Source of the DNA: Protopterus annectens
Lineage: Eukaryota; Chordata; Ceratodontiformes; Protopteridae
Reading direction: 5' to 3'
Assembly: GCF_019279795.1 (NCBI RefSeq)
Contig: NC_056733.1
Coordinates: 1,996,253,304 to 1,996,317,303 of the forward strand
DNA length: 64,000 nt
Of the stretch, positions 12,278-23,979 are shown piece after piece. Under the pieces are notes generated by a model. That model did no database searches and had not been told where the DNA came from. It saw nothing but the letters and a program-made list of their open reading frames with translations. The translations under genes were made by a program, and so were the position numbers. Position 1 is the first letter of the stretch. Each line of letters starts with the position of its first letter.

Positions 12278-13430
12278 CTACTGTGTCAATGCATGTGCTA
12301 TGCATTGTCTCTTTGCCAAGGCCAGGGCATACTGGGCACACCTCCTTCTGCCTACTGGGGCAGGCTCAGGTTGTTCCTCCTCTGGGTCACTGTGTGCCTG
12401 TGCAAGCCTTGGCATTGGTGGGAGGCTGTGTGGCCCTGTCCCATGTTGTTCCTGCTGCAGCTTTTTCAGTAGGATCATATTGTGTAGCATAGCACATACC
12501 ATAACAATTTGGGTACATGTAGCTGGTGGATACTGCAAGGCTCCACCGGATGTATCCAGACACCGGAACGGTGACCTGAGCATCCCAAACACATGCTCTA
12601 TTATATGTCTGGCCTGTGTATGTGCCTCATTATGGCATTGTTGTTCAGGTGTGTGTGCATTTCTGATGGGTGTAATCAGCCACAGCTTCATTGTGTATCC
12701 AGCATCCCACACTAGGTGACCATAGGGGATGTCCCCACTGGAAAATCTCTGGTACAGCTGCGTCAGATGCCATATGTGGGAATCGTCATAGCTTCCAGGT
12801 CAGCCAGCACACACATTCATTATAATGCCCTGGGCATCACATACAACCTGGCAGTTGATGGAGGGGATGCCCCTGTGGTTGATGTAGACCCTACCCTGCT
12901 CACTGGGTGGTGCTTTAATGTGTATGTGCGTGCAGTCTATAGCACCCACTACCCCAGGGTATTCTGCTATTTGGTGGAAGAGACGCATATTGCTGGTCAA
13001 CACCTCATGGGTGTTGAGGAAATATATGTGCTCGCTGGTATGTGCTGACATGGCATCCAGGAACTGGTGGAATACTCTGGATGCTGATGCCTATGAGATC
13101 CCCATGATATCCCCAGTTGTGCTTTGGGAGGTACCTGTGACTAGTATACCTAGGCCTACACATACCTTGGTATCCACTGGGATGGGTTCTCCTCAGTCTG
13201 TTTGGTGTGTCAGGTGTGGCCAGCATGGCTCAACAATTTGCTGTAGGAGGTCTCTGTCCACCCTATAGTGCTCCACTATCTCCAGCTCATGTAGCCCCTA
13301 GTAGGTTACCCTAGGTCTGTACACTCTTCTCCGTCTCCTCACTGTGGGTTGTTTGGCAGCATTCACATCTTCACCGCCCTCAGCCTCTTGCACATGTTGT
13401 TCTATGTTGCCTGCTGCAGCCCTTCTCATT
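12278..13430 (-). pseudogene. HARBI1-like transposase, degenerate
   Basis: Reads from about 13430 (N-terminus) down to 12278 on the minus strand. Blocks shared with the better copy at 57930-59079 include HELEIVEHYRVDRDLLQQ (13290-13240), a helix-turn-helix-like GIS.ASASR (about 13105), GAIDCTHIHIKAP (about 12940), INCQVVCDAQGIIMNV (about 12850) and IIEHVFGMLRSPFRCLD (about 12590). It has in-frame stops (for example within the helix-turn-helix block) and frameshifts, so it is inactive. It does keep the bases missing from the frameshifted second copy at 58088, which makes it a useful comparison. HARBI1-family transposases are DDE enzymes that cut and paste PIF/Harbinger elements, usually with a separate Myb-like partner; none is seen here. 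Confidence 0.88.
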
Positions 13431-14250
13431 TTGTAGGTTTGTTTGTTAAAATTTCCCCACTTGCATACACTGATGGTGTAGAGTGTGGGAAAGACCAGAG
13501 GGGAAGGTGTTTGTTTAGTTTATAGTAGTGTTCTGAGCTGGTCTGGTCTTCTGCCTGTGTAATTGGCTGATTCTGATACATTTCACCTGCCAGCTAAGCT
13601 AGTTCTCCTTGATTACCTTCCTACTGCTGTTTTCCCTTCCCATTGCCTCCCTATTTAAGCCTGTATGTGTGCAGCACAAACAGAGTGCTCAAATGTGCAC
13701 ACTGCTGCTATTTCCTAGTTTAACGTCTTTTTTCTTCCTGTATAACCCGGTGCACGGCGCTCACCCGCTTAGATTTTGTAAAGAGTGCTAGGCAGGTTTA
13801 GTTAAAGCTGTGCTAAGCTAGGAGCAAACCCGAGCCACAGGGCTCCAGTCCACTTACAGTATGCCTGACACACACCCCCATGATGTCACCTACCTCCTAG
13901 GCTTGCACCAAGCTATTCCTACTCTTACACTGTTGAGACCTGACTCACATGCTGGGGAAAACTAGGATTCACTATCCTTCCCCTCATTTGTATAGGATTG
14001 CCTGCTAATGCATAGTTACATGTCTCACACTGAGCCTCCCCCTTAGCAACCACTGCTCACTGGCCAGGTTGTCTTCTGCCTACCATTGACTTGCATGGCA
14101 GAATACTGATTTTAGTTAGAATGCTTATTTTAGGTTTATTTTATTATCCCCCCCCCGATCCCGTTTGCGCACCACTGCCCTACACATAAACAGCCAAGAT
14201 CGGCTAAATAAAAATAAAAGTTATTTTTATTTATTTATTTTTTTGTTTGT
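13431..14250 (-). other. Harbinger A 5' leader
   Basis: Non-coding stretch between transposase and terminus. It corresponds to 56.9-57.9 kb in the second copy: both have an AT-rich run beside a GATC/GGCTGCGCTG-like CpG-bearing block, and both contain the TAGTGGTTGCTAAGGGGG-like segment (near 14040 on the minus strand here). It may hold the transposase promoter. Confidence 0.5.
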
Positions 14251-14345
14251 TTGCAATGCCAATTGCCTTATACTTGGCCATTGGCATGCTTAGTACTTGA
14301 TATGCAGCCTTTATTCGGAGCTGTCATTGCTCCATTTTGGATTTT

Positions 14346-14384
14346 GCAGAAATGTACTCGGTTACTAACCGAGTACATTTCTGC
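14346..14384. other. Perfect 19-bp hairpin in Harbinger end
   Basis: Two perfect 19-bp arms (GCAGAAATGTACTCGGTTA and its complement) around a single C. The second Harbinger copy has a decayed version at 56811-56849. Conservation in position and arm sequence suggests a cis signal of the transposon end. Confidence 0.85.
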
Positions 14385-14732
14385 AGATAGCACTAGTCTT
14401 ACACGGACTGTTGCAAGCTTCCTGGATTGCAAAATCACCTCATTTGCATGGATTTCACCTGTAAATGGGGTGATTTGCATACCAGGGCTTAGGCCGTTCA
14501 AGATTTGTGCAGGAGCGCTCGTGCACGCCCCTGCAGGCTGTTCCTGGATTGCACGGCAGATGTATTGTCTGATTGAGCTCCTGCACCGATCTTGCACTCC
14601 GTGCAAGCTTTTGAGAATCCGGGGGTTAGATTCTTCCCCCTTTGACAGCTCTCTATTATGACCTTATTTAATAATAAATGACCATTTGTTCCATATGACC
14701 TTCTTTTATTACATTTTGTTCTTTTGCTATGA

Positions 14733-15230
14733 TTATTTTTTTTCTTCTACATGGTTATAAACTCCATCTGAATCAATTCCAGGATCTAATTTATATAATA
14801 TCAGAAAGCAAATTATTGGTCTATAGTTTTTAGGATGGCTTGCAGGTTCACTCTTAAGGAGAAGTATAATTTTTCCTGTTGTAACCAGGATGATATCTGT
14901 TTGGGTTTTGCATATAAGTAATTTTTTACTCAGGGATAAATCTTTGTAAAAAGATGTTAATACCTTTAGCCAGAAGTTAGGTACTGCATCTGGACCCAGA
15001 GTTTTCCATTTAGGAACTTTTCTTAATTTTGTTTCAGTTTCTTTGACTGTCACTTTATCCCATTTCACATATGCTTTAGTAAAAGTTCTTACTGTTTCTT
15101 TTAGTTCTTCTATCCCTTTGTCATCATTGTTATGCTCAGCACCTGATAAATGCCACTCCAAAATGATAAAACAAAAAAAGCAAACTAGAAGAAGTCTTAG
15201 AGACCCTATGTGGGGGAGGGGGGGGGGCAT
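14733..15230 (-). pseudogene. R4/Dong-like reverse transcriptase N-terminal part
   Basis: On the minus strand the frame reads WKTLGPDAVPNFWLKVLTS, then TTGKIILLLKSEPASHPKNYRPI. These are the finger and first palm blocks of R4/Dong/Rex6-type reverse transcriptases (family pattern WKSPGPDGVPNFWLK and NYRPITCL). The same blocks recur with changes at 26451-26200. The open frame covers only the start of the domain; the catalytic motifs would follow left of 14.65 kb and are absent because of the Harbinger insertion. Confidence 0.8.
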
Positions 15231-16699
15231 GGGAAAACCTCATTGAATTCAAGGAACTTATTTGGCAATTATGACTGAATGCCACAGTTCCACCTGGTAT
15301 GAATGACCACATTTCTATTCAAAGTGTCCTAAAATGCAGTTAGCAAAACTTTAATAAGTTATCTTAGTTTATTATTTGTGTTTTATATTTGGTATGGGCA
15401 ATTTTTTGTGTGATCTATTTTGAGGGGTTAATGGTGCCTTCTAACGATCATGTTTTATGCCATAGTAGGTCCTTGTTTTTAATACTTTTACTAGAAGTTT
15501 CCATCCATTAATTATTCGTGATTTCTATTTTTTGATTGGTGTAAGACTTTATTAGCAGACTATTTCTAATATTTGTTACTCATGGTTTTGATATAATTTT
15601 GACTCTTGTGCTTTTAACTTTAGTTCTGTTGAAGTCCTTGGTTAAGGACAAACGCACTGAACTAAAGTTGCCAGTAAATATGTGAATTTGTATGATGGAT
15701 TCCTCCTTATTTTCTTCTCCTTCCAGTTCACTTTTTTGGTTTAAGTTTTTATTTTAGCATAAGCTACTTGTTTTTCTTGGGATTTCTTCTCCAAAATGTG
15801 CCAGTTTCTATTTTTTGTTGGTGATTTTGTTTCCCAATTCTCTATAAAAGCTTTTTGGATAATCAACGAATTGTTTATTTTGTACTTTATATATTTATCT
15901 GCATTCCTTTTGATTTTTTTCTACTTCTGTTATTTATAGTTTATTACTGGAAATAGTGTGTGATAAATCCTGATCTATTTTGATATTGTGTGTTTCTTAC
16001 TACCTCTATATTTCTTAAAATGTTTGATTATCTGTTCCCTTTTCTGTATTCTTCAAACCATGCTACTTCTTATCTTGGTTGTTTTATATTTCTTAATTCA
16101 GCGCTTCCATGGTGGCATTCTATTTGTTCCCTTCCTTCCCTTTGTCATTCTATGTTTTTCCATTAACACTTTATCTATTAACTTCACTGTGCAGTTCTAT
16201 ATCCAATTTATTTCTAGCACCCGAATTTTTCTAAATAGTCCTGATTATTGCATTCATCTGTTTTATCAGTCTTCCAACATTCGGGTTTTAAATACTTTAT
16301 GTTATTTATTTATTTAATCTGCCTTAATATGTCCATAATTTCTATTAAATCAAGCAGGCTTTCCCCTTAGATCATTTATTCTGGACTGAGAGCATCTTCC
16401 TTGTTTTCTGTTTCCTGCTCTTTCCCTTGCTGTACAGTTCTGACTGGATTTTCTTGTGAATCTTCTATAGAAGGTTTTAAAACATTTTCCTATGACATAT
16501 CGTCTTTAAATGCATCCTGCTCCATCTTTTGCTTTTCCATTTGGGACCTCTATCGCCTATCACTTTGCAATATTATCTGCATCAGAGTTTGTATTGTTTC
16601 CTGCTTTTTCCCTTGCCATTCAGTTATAACAGGAGTTTTGTTTGAGTCTCCTACAGAAGACACCAGATCATTACGTTGCGGCATACATACTACTCAGTT

Positions 16700-17001
16700 T
16701 ATGGATTTTCACAGAATGTCCAGATTTTTGCCTCATATTTTTGGTCCGTTTTTCATAAAATTGCGGTTTTCTGGCAAATTAGTAGCAAATCATTGCAAAT
16801 TGAAGTTAGAAAAATAATGACAGACATTTGACTTTCAGTCTTCATACTGTTCAGAAAATTCATGCTAATGCAAAACCTGTTATTCTATCAACTTTCTAAG
16901 TTTGTAAGAGGAATATTTAAAAATGTCCTTATTTTTGGGCCTCTGACCCACTTTTATTAATGGCTTTATCCAGATTTCTTGCTGTAAGAGGTTGAAAGGT
17001 A
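16700..17001. mobile_element. MITE of the CATACCTCTCAAC family, copy 1
   Basis: Shares sequence blocks with 46258-46603: ATGTCCAGATTTTTG, TCTGGCAAA, CATGCTAATGCAAAA, TATTCTA-CAACTTTCTAAGTTT and CCAGATTTCTT, ending GTTGAAAGGTATGG. Right end GTTGAAAGGTATG is the inverse of the family's left end CATACCTCTCAAC. No coding capacity. It sits inside LINE C. Confidence 0.65.
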
Positions 17002-17700
17002 TGGTGGCATATACTCTTTAAATGCAAACTGTTGCATTTGTTGTTTCTACATCTAGGTATCATTGCCCCACTGTGTTATAATATTGTCTGAGCTGGAGTT
17101 TCCTCACTAAATTTTTCACATCACAGATAGTCTGTCACTTTGGTTTCTATGTGTTTAATTTATACATTTATAAATGTCATTTTTACATTCTTTCTCTGTG
17201 ATCTTTTTTTTTTTTTTTTGTAGTGTGAAATTTACCATATCCGGGTGTATTTGACTTCATTTCTCATCAAACTTCTTTGGAGATGCATTTTTTTTTGGCA
17301 CGGATTAGTATGCCTTTCTTCTCTGATAAATAATAACGGATCTCTTTTTATTTTCCATGCCCATATTTTTATTCTATCTTTCAATAACCTCTTGTTTTTT
17401 GTTCTTTGTCTTTTCTCACATCTGCTTCTTTTTCCAGGCACCGCAATGTTTCTTCATCTAGAAATGTTTTCCCTGATCTATTGCATTAACAATCTTAAAA
17501 TATTATCTGTAGCCTTTTTGTCTCAAAATTCTGTTTTTTTAATGTGTGCATAGTCAAAACAATGTATATTTTTTTCCTTATCCTCAATGGTCCACTTTAT
17601 TGTCACTATGCCTTTTTCTTGATCCATCATTTTTCCCCTGTGGACTACTTCTTCCTTCTACCATGGGGACAACTTGTCCCCTAAGCCTGGCCTCACCCTG

Positions 17701-18569
17701 TGGTAGGAATGTTTTCCTGTCTTGAGGATTCTACACTGACATTTGTTCCAGTCCTGGCATCAGTGCATATACCAAGAGTGGGCACTTTTTTATCTTAGGA
17801 CCTGTGCACCCAGTCTTCATTTTTATTTATTGCCATCCCTTTCTCAACAATATGTAAAATATAGCCTATAGCTAGGTAATATCTTGGTGAAATTTTGAAA
17901 AAAAAACAGGGTCCACCATGCGAAGGTACTCACAAGACCTGAAGGCTAATTCAGTTCTAGCAATACTGCCCTCCTTTTCTTGTTGCTTCCATTTTGCCAT
18001 TCAGACCTCATGCAGATTCTTGTTTTTGTACTGAAAGATGCCCAGGTATCAAGGAGTTGTTAAAACATGAATCGACAAATAACTTAGATTTGAGACTATC
18101 TTGTTTTTGATGAGACCCCTATTCTTTATTTTGTTTTTAAGACTGCATGGATTTATAATAGTTTAAATAAAACACTTGGACATACTTTTATATGCCTCTA
18201 AACATAACAGAGAATTATATTGATTATTCGTTTTTTTTTTGTTAATCTGCAGCTTCTATCTTCCTCAATTTCTGATTTTGAAACTTGTGCCAGTGTACTT
18301 TGTATGTATTTCTGTTTCTCTGGAATGAGGCTATTTACAGGATTGTGAACAAGTACATATGCAATGTGCATGTTCATAATTCAGTAAACATACACATATG
18401 CAGTGTCACATCCTCTGATCCAAATTGACCTGCAATTCTAAATCATTTTTGTACTTTACAGTACCTATAAACTGTCTTATCTTCCTTCAAGTAAAATTAT
18501 AAAAATCTGACAATTACAAACAGCTTGGCTGAATTAACTAATTACTATTAACTATTGGTTCAAGTTCCA
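17701..18569. other. AT-rich stretch without recognised gene
   Basis: Nothing coding is recognised. The sequence is AT-rich with poly-T and poly-A runs, without visible tandem structure. Confidence 0.4.
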
Positions 18570-18700
18570 GGCGCATACCTCTCAACAGTACCAAATTACT
18601 TTGTATTTCCCGGTTTTGAGGACAAAATAATGGGGTGCCACAAATTCATGAGGGCCACTTCAAATCCTGATTTTTTTTAAATATTTTTCATTGCCACTGA
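18570..18700. mobile_element. MITE end, CATACCTCTCAAC family, partial
   Basis: Begins CATACCTCTCAACAGTACC and continues with an AT-rich body, matching the left end of the MITE family at 46258. A right end of the same family (CAGGTTGAGAGGTATGG) lies at 21353-21369. Whether these are two halves of one split element or two fragments cannot be decided by eye. Confidence 0.5.
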
Positions 18701-18814
18701 CATTATCAAGCATTGCCAGTATATCTTGCAACATCATTGTGCAGGGGGCATGTGCGATGACATCAGTGTCATGAGGTAGTGCCTATCTACCTGTTTGAGA
18801 CAGGGGGAGCTTAA

Positions 18815-19105
18815 AAAAAGTTAATAAAAACACTATTAACCAATAACCAGTGCAGCATAGCTCAAATTAAAATAATAAAATATTGGTCGGCCAATAAATT
18901 CCACAGCAAAACTTTTTAAAGAGCTAAGCGCTTTCGTTCCAAACTCTCTATACAGAACTTCTTCCATATAAACAGTTTGGAACAAAAGCACTTAACTCTT
19001 TTTATTAAAGTTTTGCTGTGGAATTTATTGGCTGACTGATATTTTATTATTTTAATTCATGCTGTACTGCAACGGGTAATAGTATTTTTATTAGTTTATT
19101 TTTGT
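18815..19105. mobile_element. Foldback element with ~120-bp inverted arms
   Basis: Two inverted arms pair over about 120 bp. They share blocks such as AATTAAAATAATAAAATAT, CCAATAAATTCCACAGCAAA and TTTTGTTCCAAAC (each in opposite orientation on the two sides), around a ~45-bp centre. The centre carries, on the minus strand, GAAGAAGTTC followed later by GGAACGAAAGCGCTT. This resembles the decayed hammerhead-like end of the Penelope-like elements at 39.53 and 53.6 kb. I infer a pair of inverted Penelope ends. Confidence 0.7.
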
Positions 19106-21780
19106 CTTTGGTTCTTGGTTAAATAAGTTGTTATTACGGCTGCAGCCCGCCCACTACTTGCAGTGGATGCCAGTGCCAACCAACTAAAGAGGATGCCTTG
19201 GCCGTGTCAATGCAACAAATACACTGCAAACTGTTTATGTAGATGGAAAACCAACAGACTCTTAAGTAATATTTTTCTTTTTACTAATTCCATAAATGTT
19301 TGCCGCACAGTCAACAGGTCTTCCAACTGTTATGTTGACCAGAATTGTGATTTGTGCAGAAGACACATAGTTGTAAGTATCTTCATCTTCACATTTTATA
19401 GGAAGAACAAAACTGGGTCTGGATTATTTACCATAAATTGGGGTAGTTGATTTTTGCAAAGGCGCAAACTGAAGTAGTTAAAATGTCAGACAGTCAGTGA
19501 TAAGTTTTGGCATTTTTTTTTTGCTTTTATACTTAAACTAGACAGACACAATACACTTAACTGCTCTCTTGATTACTGGATTCCTAAAACTGAAGGAGAA
19601 ACTAGTTCTGTATGTCAAAGTTCTACACATGTACCTGCTGTTGGGTCCACTACTATCAATAACCTGGCGAGCAATAATATTGTAACAATTATTTATTAGG
19701 TGTTTGTGGTTTGTTGTGAGTACCCCATGGAAGGCAGTGGTCTGTTTTTTTTTTTTAAAATTATTGTTCCAGAGTTTTGCTTACAATTAACTCTGTGTGC
19801 TAATCCGTGATGAATTGGAAGTATCTGGTCATTTGATTAGTGCTGGCAATGAAGCAAGGTGTGCTGGTATAGGGAGGCAGGTGCTAACACGAGTGAGCTG
19901 TGAGCAGCAGGTGTCTTCTGTGCATAGACCTCCTGAAAGATGCAGGCATGGATGGTTGGGGAGCATTAAATGCTGCAACGTGTTTTATTTAGTGGGTCTT
20001 TAGGGAAAAAAAAACATGTGTGTTATGTGTATATATATGAAAGGAGAAACACAAAATTCTAATGGCGAAGCAAAGCAATTTTAGACCAAAGGGAAATGTG
20101 TCACTAATAACAAACAGTAATGAGGAGGGTTTGCGACAGATAATCCACAGCTTGGTGGCTAAATTCTTAGTGACTTAAATGCATTACATTTTATTAGCAG
20201 TGTGCACTAGTTTATGCAGTAAAAATTGTTTAATCTGGGAATTTATTTAAATTGAGTGTATCGATTTAATTCTGCATTTCTGTACACCATTGACTGAGCT
20301 GCGCAAATCCCACACGCAAAGGCCGGTAGGAGCTTGGAGGGCATACTGCTCTGTGTGGTCTTACTATGAGCCCCAGCCCCTTGTGTCTTGCCATTTATCA
20401 TTGCTGGTGATCGGCAAATGCATTTCATGATTTTGACAGCTCTTCCTGCACGCTTGAGTGGCAGTGGTCAATTACACTCATTTTTTCCATCTGGCTAAGT
20501 AAATAATTATTCTGAAAGGTGGAAGCTCTTAGCTCCCATCTAATGTGTACAGATCTTCATTTGATTTAGTTTGGCCTGAGTTCCTAATCTGCCACATGAC
20601 CTGGGCAAGACGAAAGTACTTACGCTGTTGTTTTTAAGCTTTCAGTTTTAAGTACATTTTGGTTTGCATTTGAATGAAACTTCACCGTGATAGTGTTAAC
20701 TAGGCTTGGCCTGGGCAATTCTGTTTCTTGTTGTAGAATTTTAAGCAAATAAGTAACCTTGTGTGTGTCCATACGTGCTTGCTTACATTAATTTATACGT
20801 TATTATACTTCGGTTGTTTATGACAAATTAAGTCAGAAAAACTTGTATACAGCTATTGGCCAGAATATACATGTTCTATGAATAAATATAATTTAAATCC
20901 CTGGACCACTGAGTACTGCAACATGTAGAAGAACAGTTACAGTTTTAAAGCAGTCAAAGCATAAACAATGTGGTGTAGATATCTGACTGGCTTCTCTAGG
21001 CTTTCTAAAAGAAAGGAGCAGACAATGCATTTAAGAGCAGTGTCAGGTGCAAGCCATGTCTGTCAATTTCTGTATACCACCACCCCTTTAACAGATTCAG
21101 TGTATCATTGTGAATTCAGACTTGCACCTGCCCTTTTCCCTTTCAGTCCATGCATATATGAAGTTGGAAATTCATATGTCTGCCATTATTTATTATTATT
21201 TAGTGACTTCAATCTTCATGTTGGTATCCCACAATCCCATTGGAGTGGGTGGGGTTATATGACTATGTATGCAAATTTGTTTTAATCAGCACCCCAATTT
21301 TTGGCCAATTGTACCTACTTTTCATGGGCCTTTGTCCAGATTTTTGATGTTTCCAGGTTGAGAGGTATGGACATTTGCGAATGCTAGCTGATAATTTCCC
21401 CAATACTATTTTATACCATTCAGACAGTGGAAGGAGGGTGACAAAAATTGTGCTGTTTTTACCTTTTTCTTATCTGGCACATGGATTTAATGCCAAAGAT
21501 AGGCACTCCTTGTTTTTGTTGCAAGCTTTCCCTGTGTATTATTCGTCTCCTCTGAACTCTGAGTGAACAATGGGGGTTAGCTTGTTTTTAAAGCCCATTT
21601 TCTAATTAAATTTAAGTAATTCCTCCAAATCAAAGTGTATTAGGTATTGGAAAAAGCTGGAGGTATAGTGATTCCCCTAAAAACCCTTACCTAAAAGCAC
21701 TGTATGCACATACTATCTATTAGTAGAGGTCATACCTCTGGCATACTTCTGGCATTTTATCAATTGCTTGCATGTCACCA
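19106..21780. other. Unassigned AT-rich sequence
   Basis: No gene or element is recognised apart from a partial MITE right end at about 21275-21370. Short open frames (for example 19163-19450 and 20968-21285, +) lack recognisable domains. This could be unique intronic or intergenic DNA. Confidence 0.4.
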
Positions 21781-23480
21781 AATAATTTTTATTTATTTTT
21801 TTTTTACACTTGTTTACCAGGATGGTCCAACTGGGCTAGTAGCCCATTTTCAGCAGACGCCTAGGGAGAAAAGATCCAATGACAAAGTGAAGTAACACAG
21901 ACATAACAATTTAGAACAGAATTTACAATAAACACAGTAAGAACAGTTATTACAGTAAACACAGTAAAGAGCATAGTATAACTCATCATTAATACATACA
22001 AAAGCAGAGTAAAAATTAGGTATCTAATGGGTGCACTTTCAATGTGTGAAGATTTCACAGCAACATCTAGTATTGGGGGGACAGGCTTGAGAGCGAAGCC
22101 TCCTACAGAGTAGAAATATGAAGTGTCTAATGACTAGAAAGAAGAGATAAGTAAGAGTTTGAGTGGGGGAAATGTCAACTAAGAGTGAAGGAGAAAAACA
22201 CTTATCTAGGAGTGATACAGGAACAGATCCATTTGTTGTTTAGATGTTCTTTCAGAACGAGTTTAAATTTAGAGGTAGTGGGGATATTAAGTATTTGTTG
22301 GGGAATGCAGTTCCATATTTTTTTATGATTTGATTTGCGAATAAAGAGTCACCAAAAGAGCTGTTAGATTTATTCACTTTGAGAAGTAGTTTTTTGGTTG
22401 AGTGGAGGGTACGGGTGGTATTTTAAGGGTGAACTAGATTTTTTCCAGCTGGACAGCTTCACGTTGATGTACAATGTTGTGGTCAGTTGTAAGTTGGTTA
22501 AGTGATAGTAGGTGTGGTAGCTCAAGCCAGTGTAGCTGTTTGAGGGCTGAGCAATGATATGCTCTATTCTGGAGGCTGGCAGCAAAACGGGTTATTTTAT
22601 GGCAACATATTTCTAGTTTAGACAGTTCAGACTTTCAAAGATTAGTGAAAATGGGAGAAGCATACAGTAGTGTGTGCAGTATGTGTATTCTTGCTATGGC
22701 TAGGCTAGTGGAAGGGGTGAGAAATGTTCTGGACCTATACAGACAGCTGAGTTTAATATGCACTTTTTATGGTAAGGGCTATGTGCTTGTCATATTTTAG
22801 GGAGCTATCTGTTGTGATACCTAGTAACTTTGTGATGTCTACCAGTTCAATTTTTGTGCCATTGCAGGAGAGGATGTGAAATGGGGTAGTGGGTTCTCTG
22901 GATCTATTATTAGAGAATATCATTAGTTTTGTCTTGTTAGGGTTTAGTATGAGTTGATTTTCTTTGAGGTACTGCTCGGGTTTCTGAGTTTTACATAGGA
23001 GGGGGGGGGGCTGTGCAGATGGCAGTGGAAACATTTGCATATTGCACTGTTTGAAGTAAAGGCCCGAGACTATAACCTTGTGGGATTCCTATAGTAACAG
23101 GTAGTAGGGTAGAAAGTTTCTTTCCACTTAACAGCTTGTTGACAGTTGGACAGATAGCTGTGAATCCAAGCGACAGATGATAATGTGAGATGAATGGAAG
23201 ATAATTCTTGCAGAAGTGTTTGATGTGAGACAGTGTCAAATGCTTTTGACATATTGAAGGAAATATGAGACAAGGTTGTTTCTGTTTTTGTGGTGGTTGA
23301 TGGAATCTATCTTAATAGGGCAGTTTTGGTGCTGTACCTTGGTCTAAAACCATGCTGGGAGTTGGAGAGAAGATTGTTTTGTAGTAGATAGGCCAGTAGT
23401 TGCAAATGTACACATTTTTCTAGTATTAATTAAACTGAAATTTTCTCCAAACCATGTTGAACACAATTGGGAATTAAGAT
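21781..23480 (-). mobile_element. L2-type LINE, decayed
   Basis: Minus-strand LINE of the L2/jockey group. The reverse transcriptase lies at 23273-22750. Downstream of it, at 22620-22370, is a highly mutated C-terminal stretch that retains an L2-like spacing of Leu/Ser/Trp residues. No intact frame longer than 95 codons remains. The right limit is approximate. Confidence 0.7.
22753..23273 (-). pseudogene. L2-type reverse transcriptase, catalytic Asp pair lost
   Basis: In order on the minus strand: MSKAFDTVSHQTLLQELSS (motif A; family LDLSKAFDTVDH), SYLSNCQQAVKWKE, GIPQGYSLGPLL (motif B), then QYANVSTAICTAP where QYADDT would be expected (about 23048-23020), and LKENQLILNPNKTKLMIFSN plus VDITKLLGI further on. 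The metal-binding Asp-Asp of motif C reads Asn-Val, and frameshifts separate the blocks, so the enzyme is dead. A run of nine Gs in plus orientation at 23001-23010 disturbs the frame. Confidence 0.8.
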
Positions 23481-23979
23481 CCTCTGCTTTATTGCATATC
23501 TTGCTTTAGTTCATAGAGTTAATGATATTCTGTCAGCAGGCTCTGACCTTTATACAGAAGATCTAAGATCTTATCAATATGGCATTGGTCTGAGGAAAAT
23601 ATATTAACTGAATATTATTAAGGATGATATCTTAGTCTTACATGCAAAAATAGACTTTGCAGTTCTGTGTTAGTTAATAATGAAGTCAATAAAAACAGAA
23701 TAATTAAGGCTCGTGAGCAATGCAACTAGCAAGGGAAATGGTATCGCTTGTTTTAATTTTTCCAAGTCTTTTGGGTTTTTAATTGCATGATGAGAATGGA
23801 CCCCATTTCTAAATAAAAGTATGATTAAAATTCATGACATTAGCATTGCTTCAAACTTTGATGTTAGTCAGAAGTGCTCTTTGTAGCACCCACTATGTGT
23901 CCAGAACTGACTCCTTCTGCAATTCATATGGCACTACATGTATCGGTAACATATCTAAGTATAATGTTTAGTCCTTTTT

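Larger units (their letters stand above)
12100..14640 (-). mobile_element. Harbinger/PIF-type DNA transposon A, decayed
   Basis: The minus strand of this stretch is collinear with the Harbinger element at 56582-59220. Order from right to left: a terminal sequence with CCGGATTC and GCTTGCACGGAGT (about 14625-14595), a subterminal hairpin (14346-14384), a long non-coding leader and a broken HARBI1-like transposase. The right end abuts R4/Dong-like LINE sequence that resembles the uninterrupted LINE at 26.0-26.1 kb, so the transposon was inserted into that LINE. I see no matching inverted terminus to the left, so the 12100 boundary is only where similarity to the other copy fades. Confidence 0.8.
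14661..17700 (-). mobile_element. R4/Dong-like LINE C, decayed
   Basis: Minus-strand LINE remnant related to element D at 23780-28510. Its reverse transcriptase part is cut off at 14.65 kb by Harbinger A; the rest of the element should lie on the far side of that transposon but is not seen in this window. The 5' end near 17.7 kb resembles the 5' end of element D at 28.4-28.5 kb: both have GTGGACT-CT-CTTCTAC followed by a G-rich block. Between 15.3 and 17.6 kb the sequence is an AT-rich, heavily mutated ORF region, and a MITE lies at 16.7-17.0 kb. Confidence 0.75.

Noticed and set aside
13005..13268. Open frames on both strands overlapping the Harbinger A transposase
   Set aside because: Shadow or frameshifted readings; the collinear copy at 58 kb shows which frame is real.
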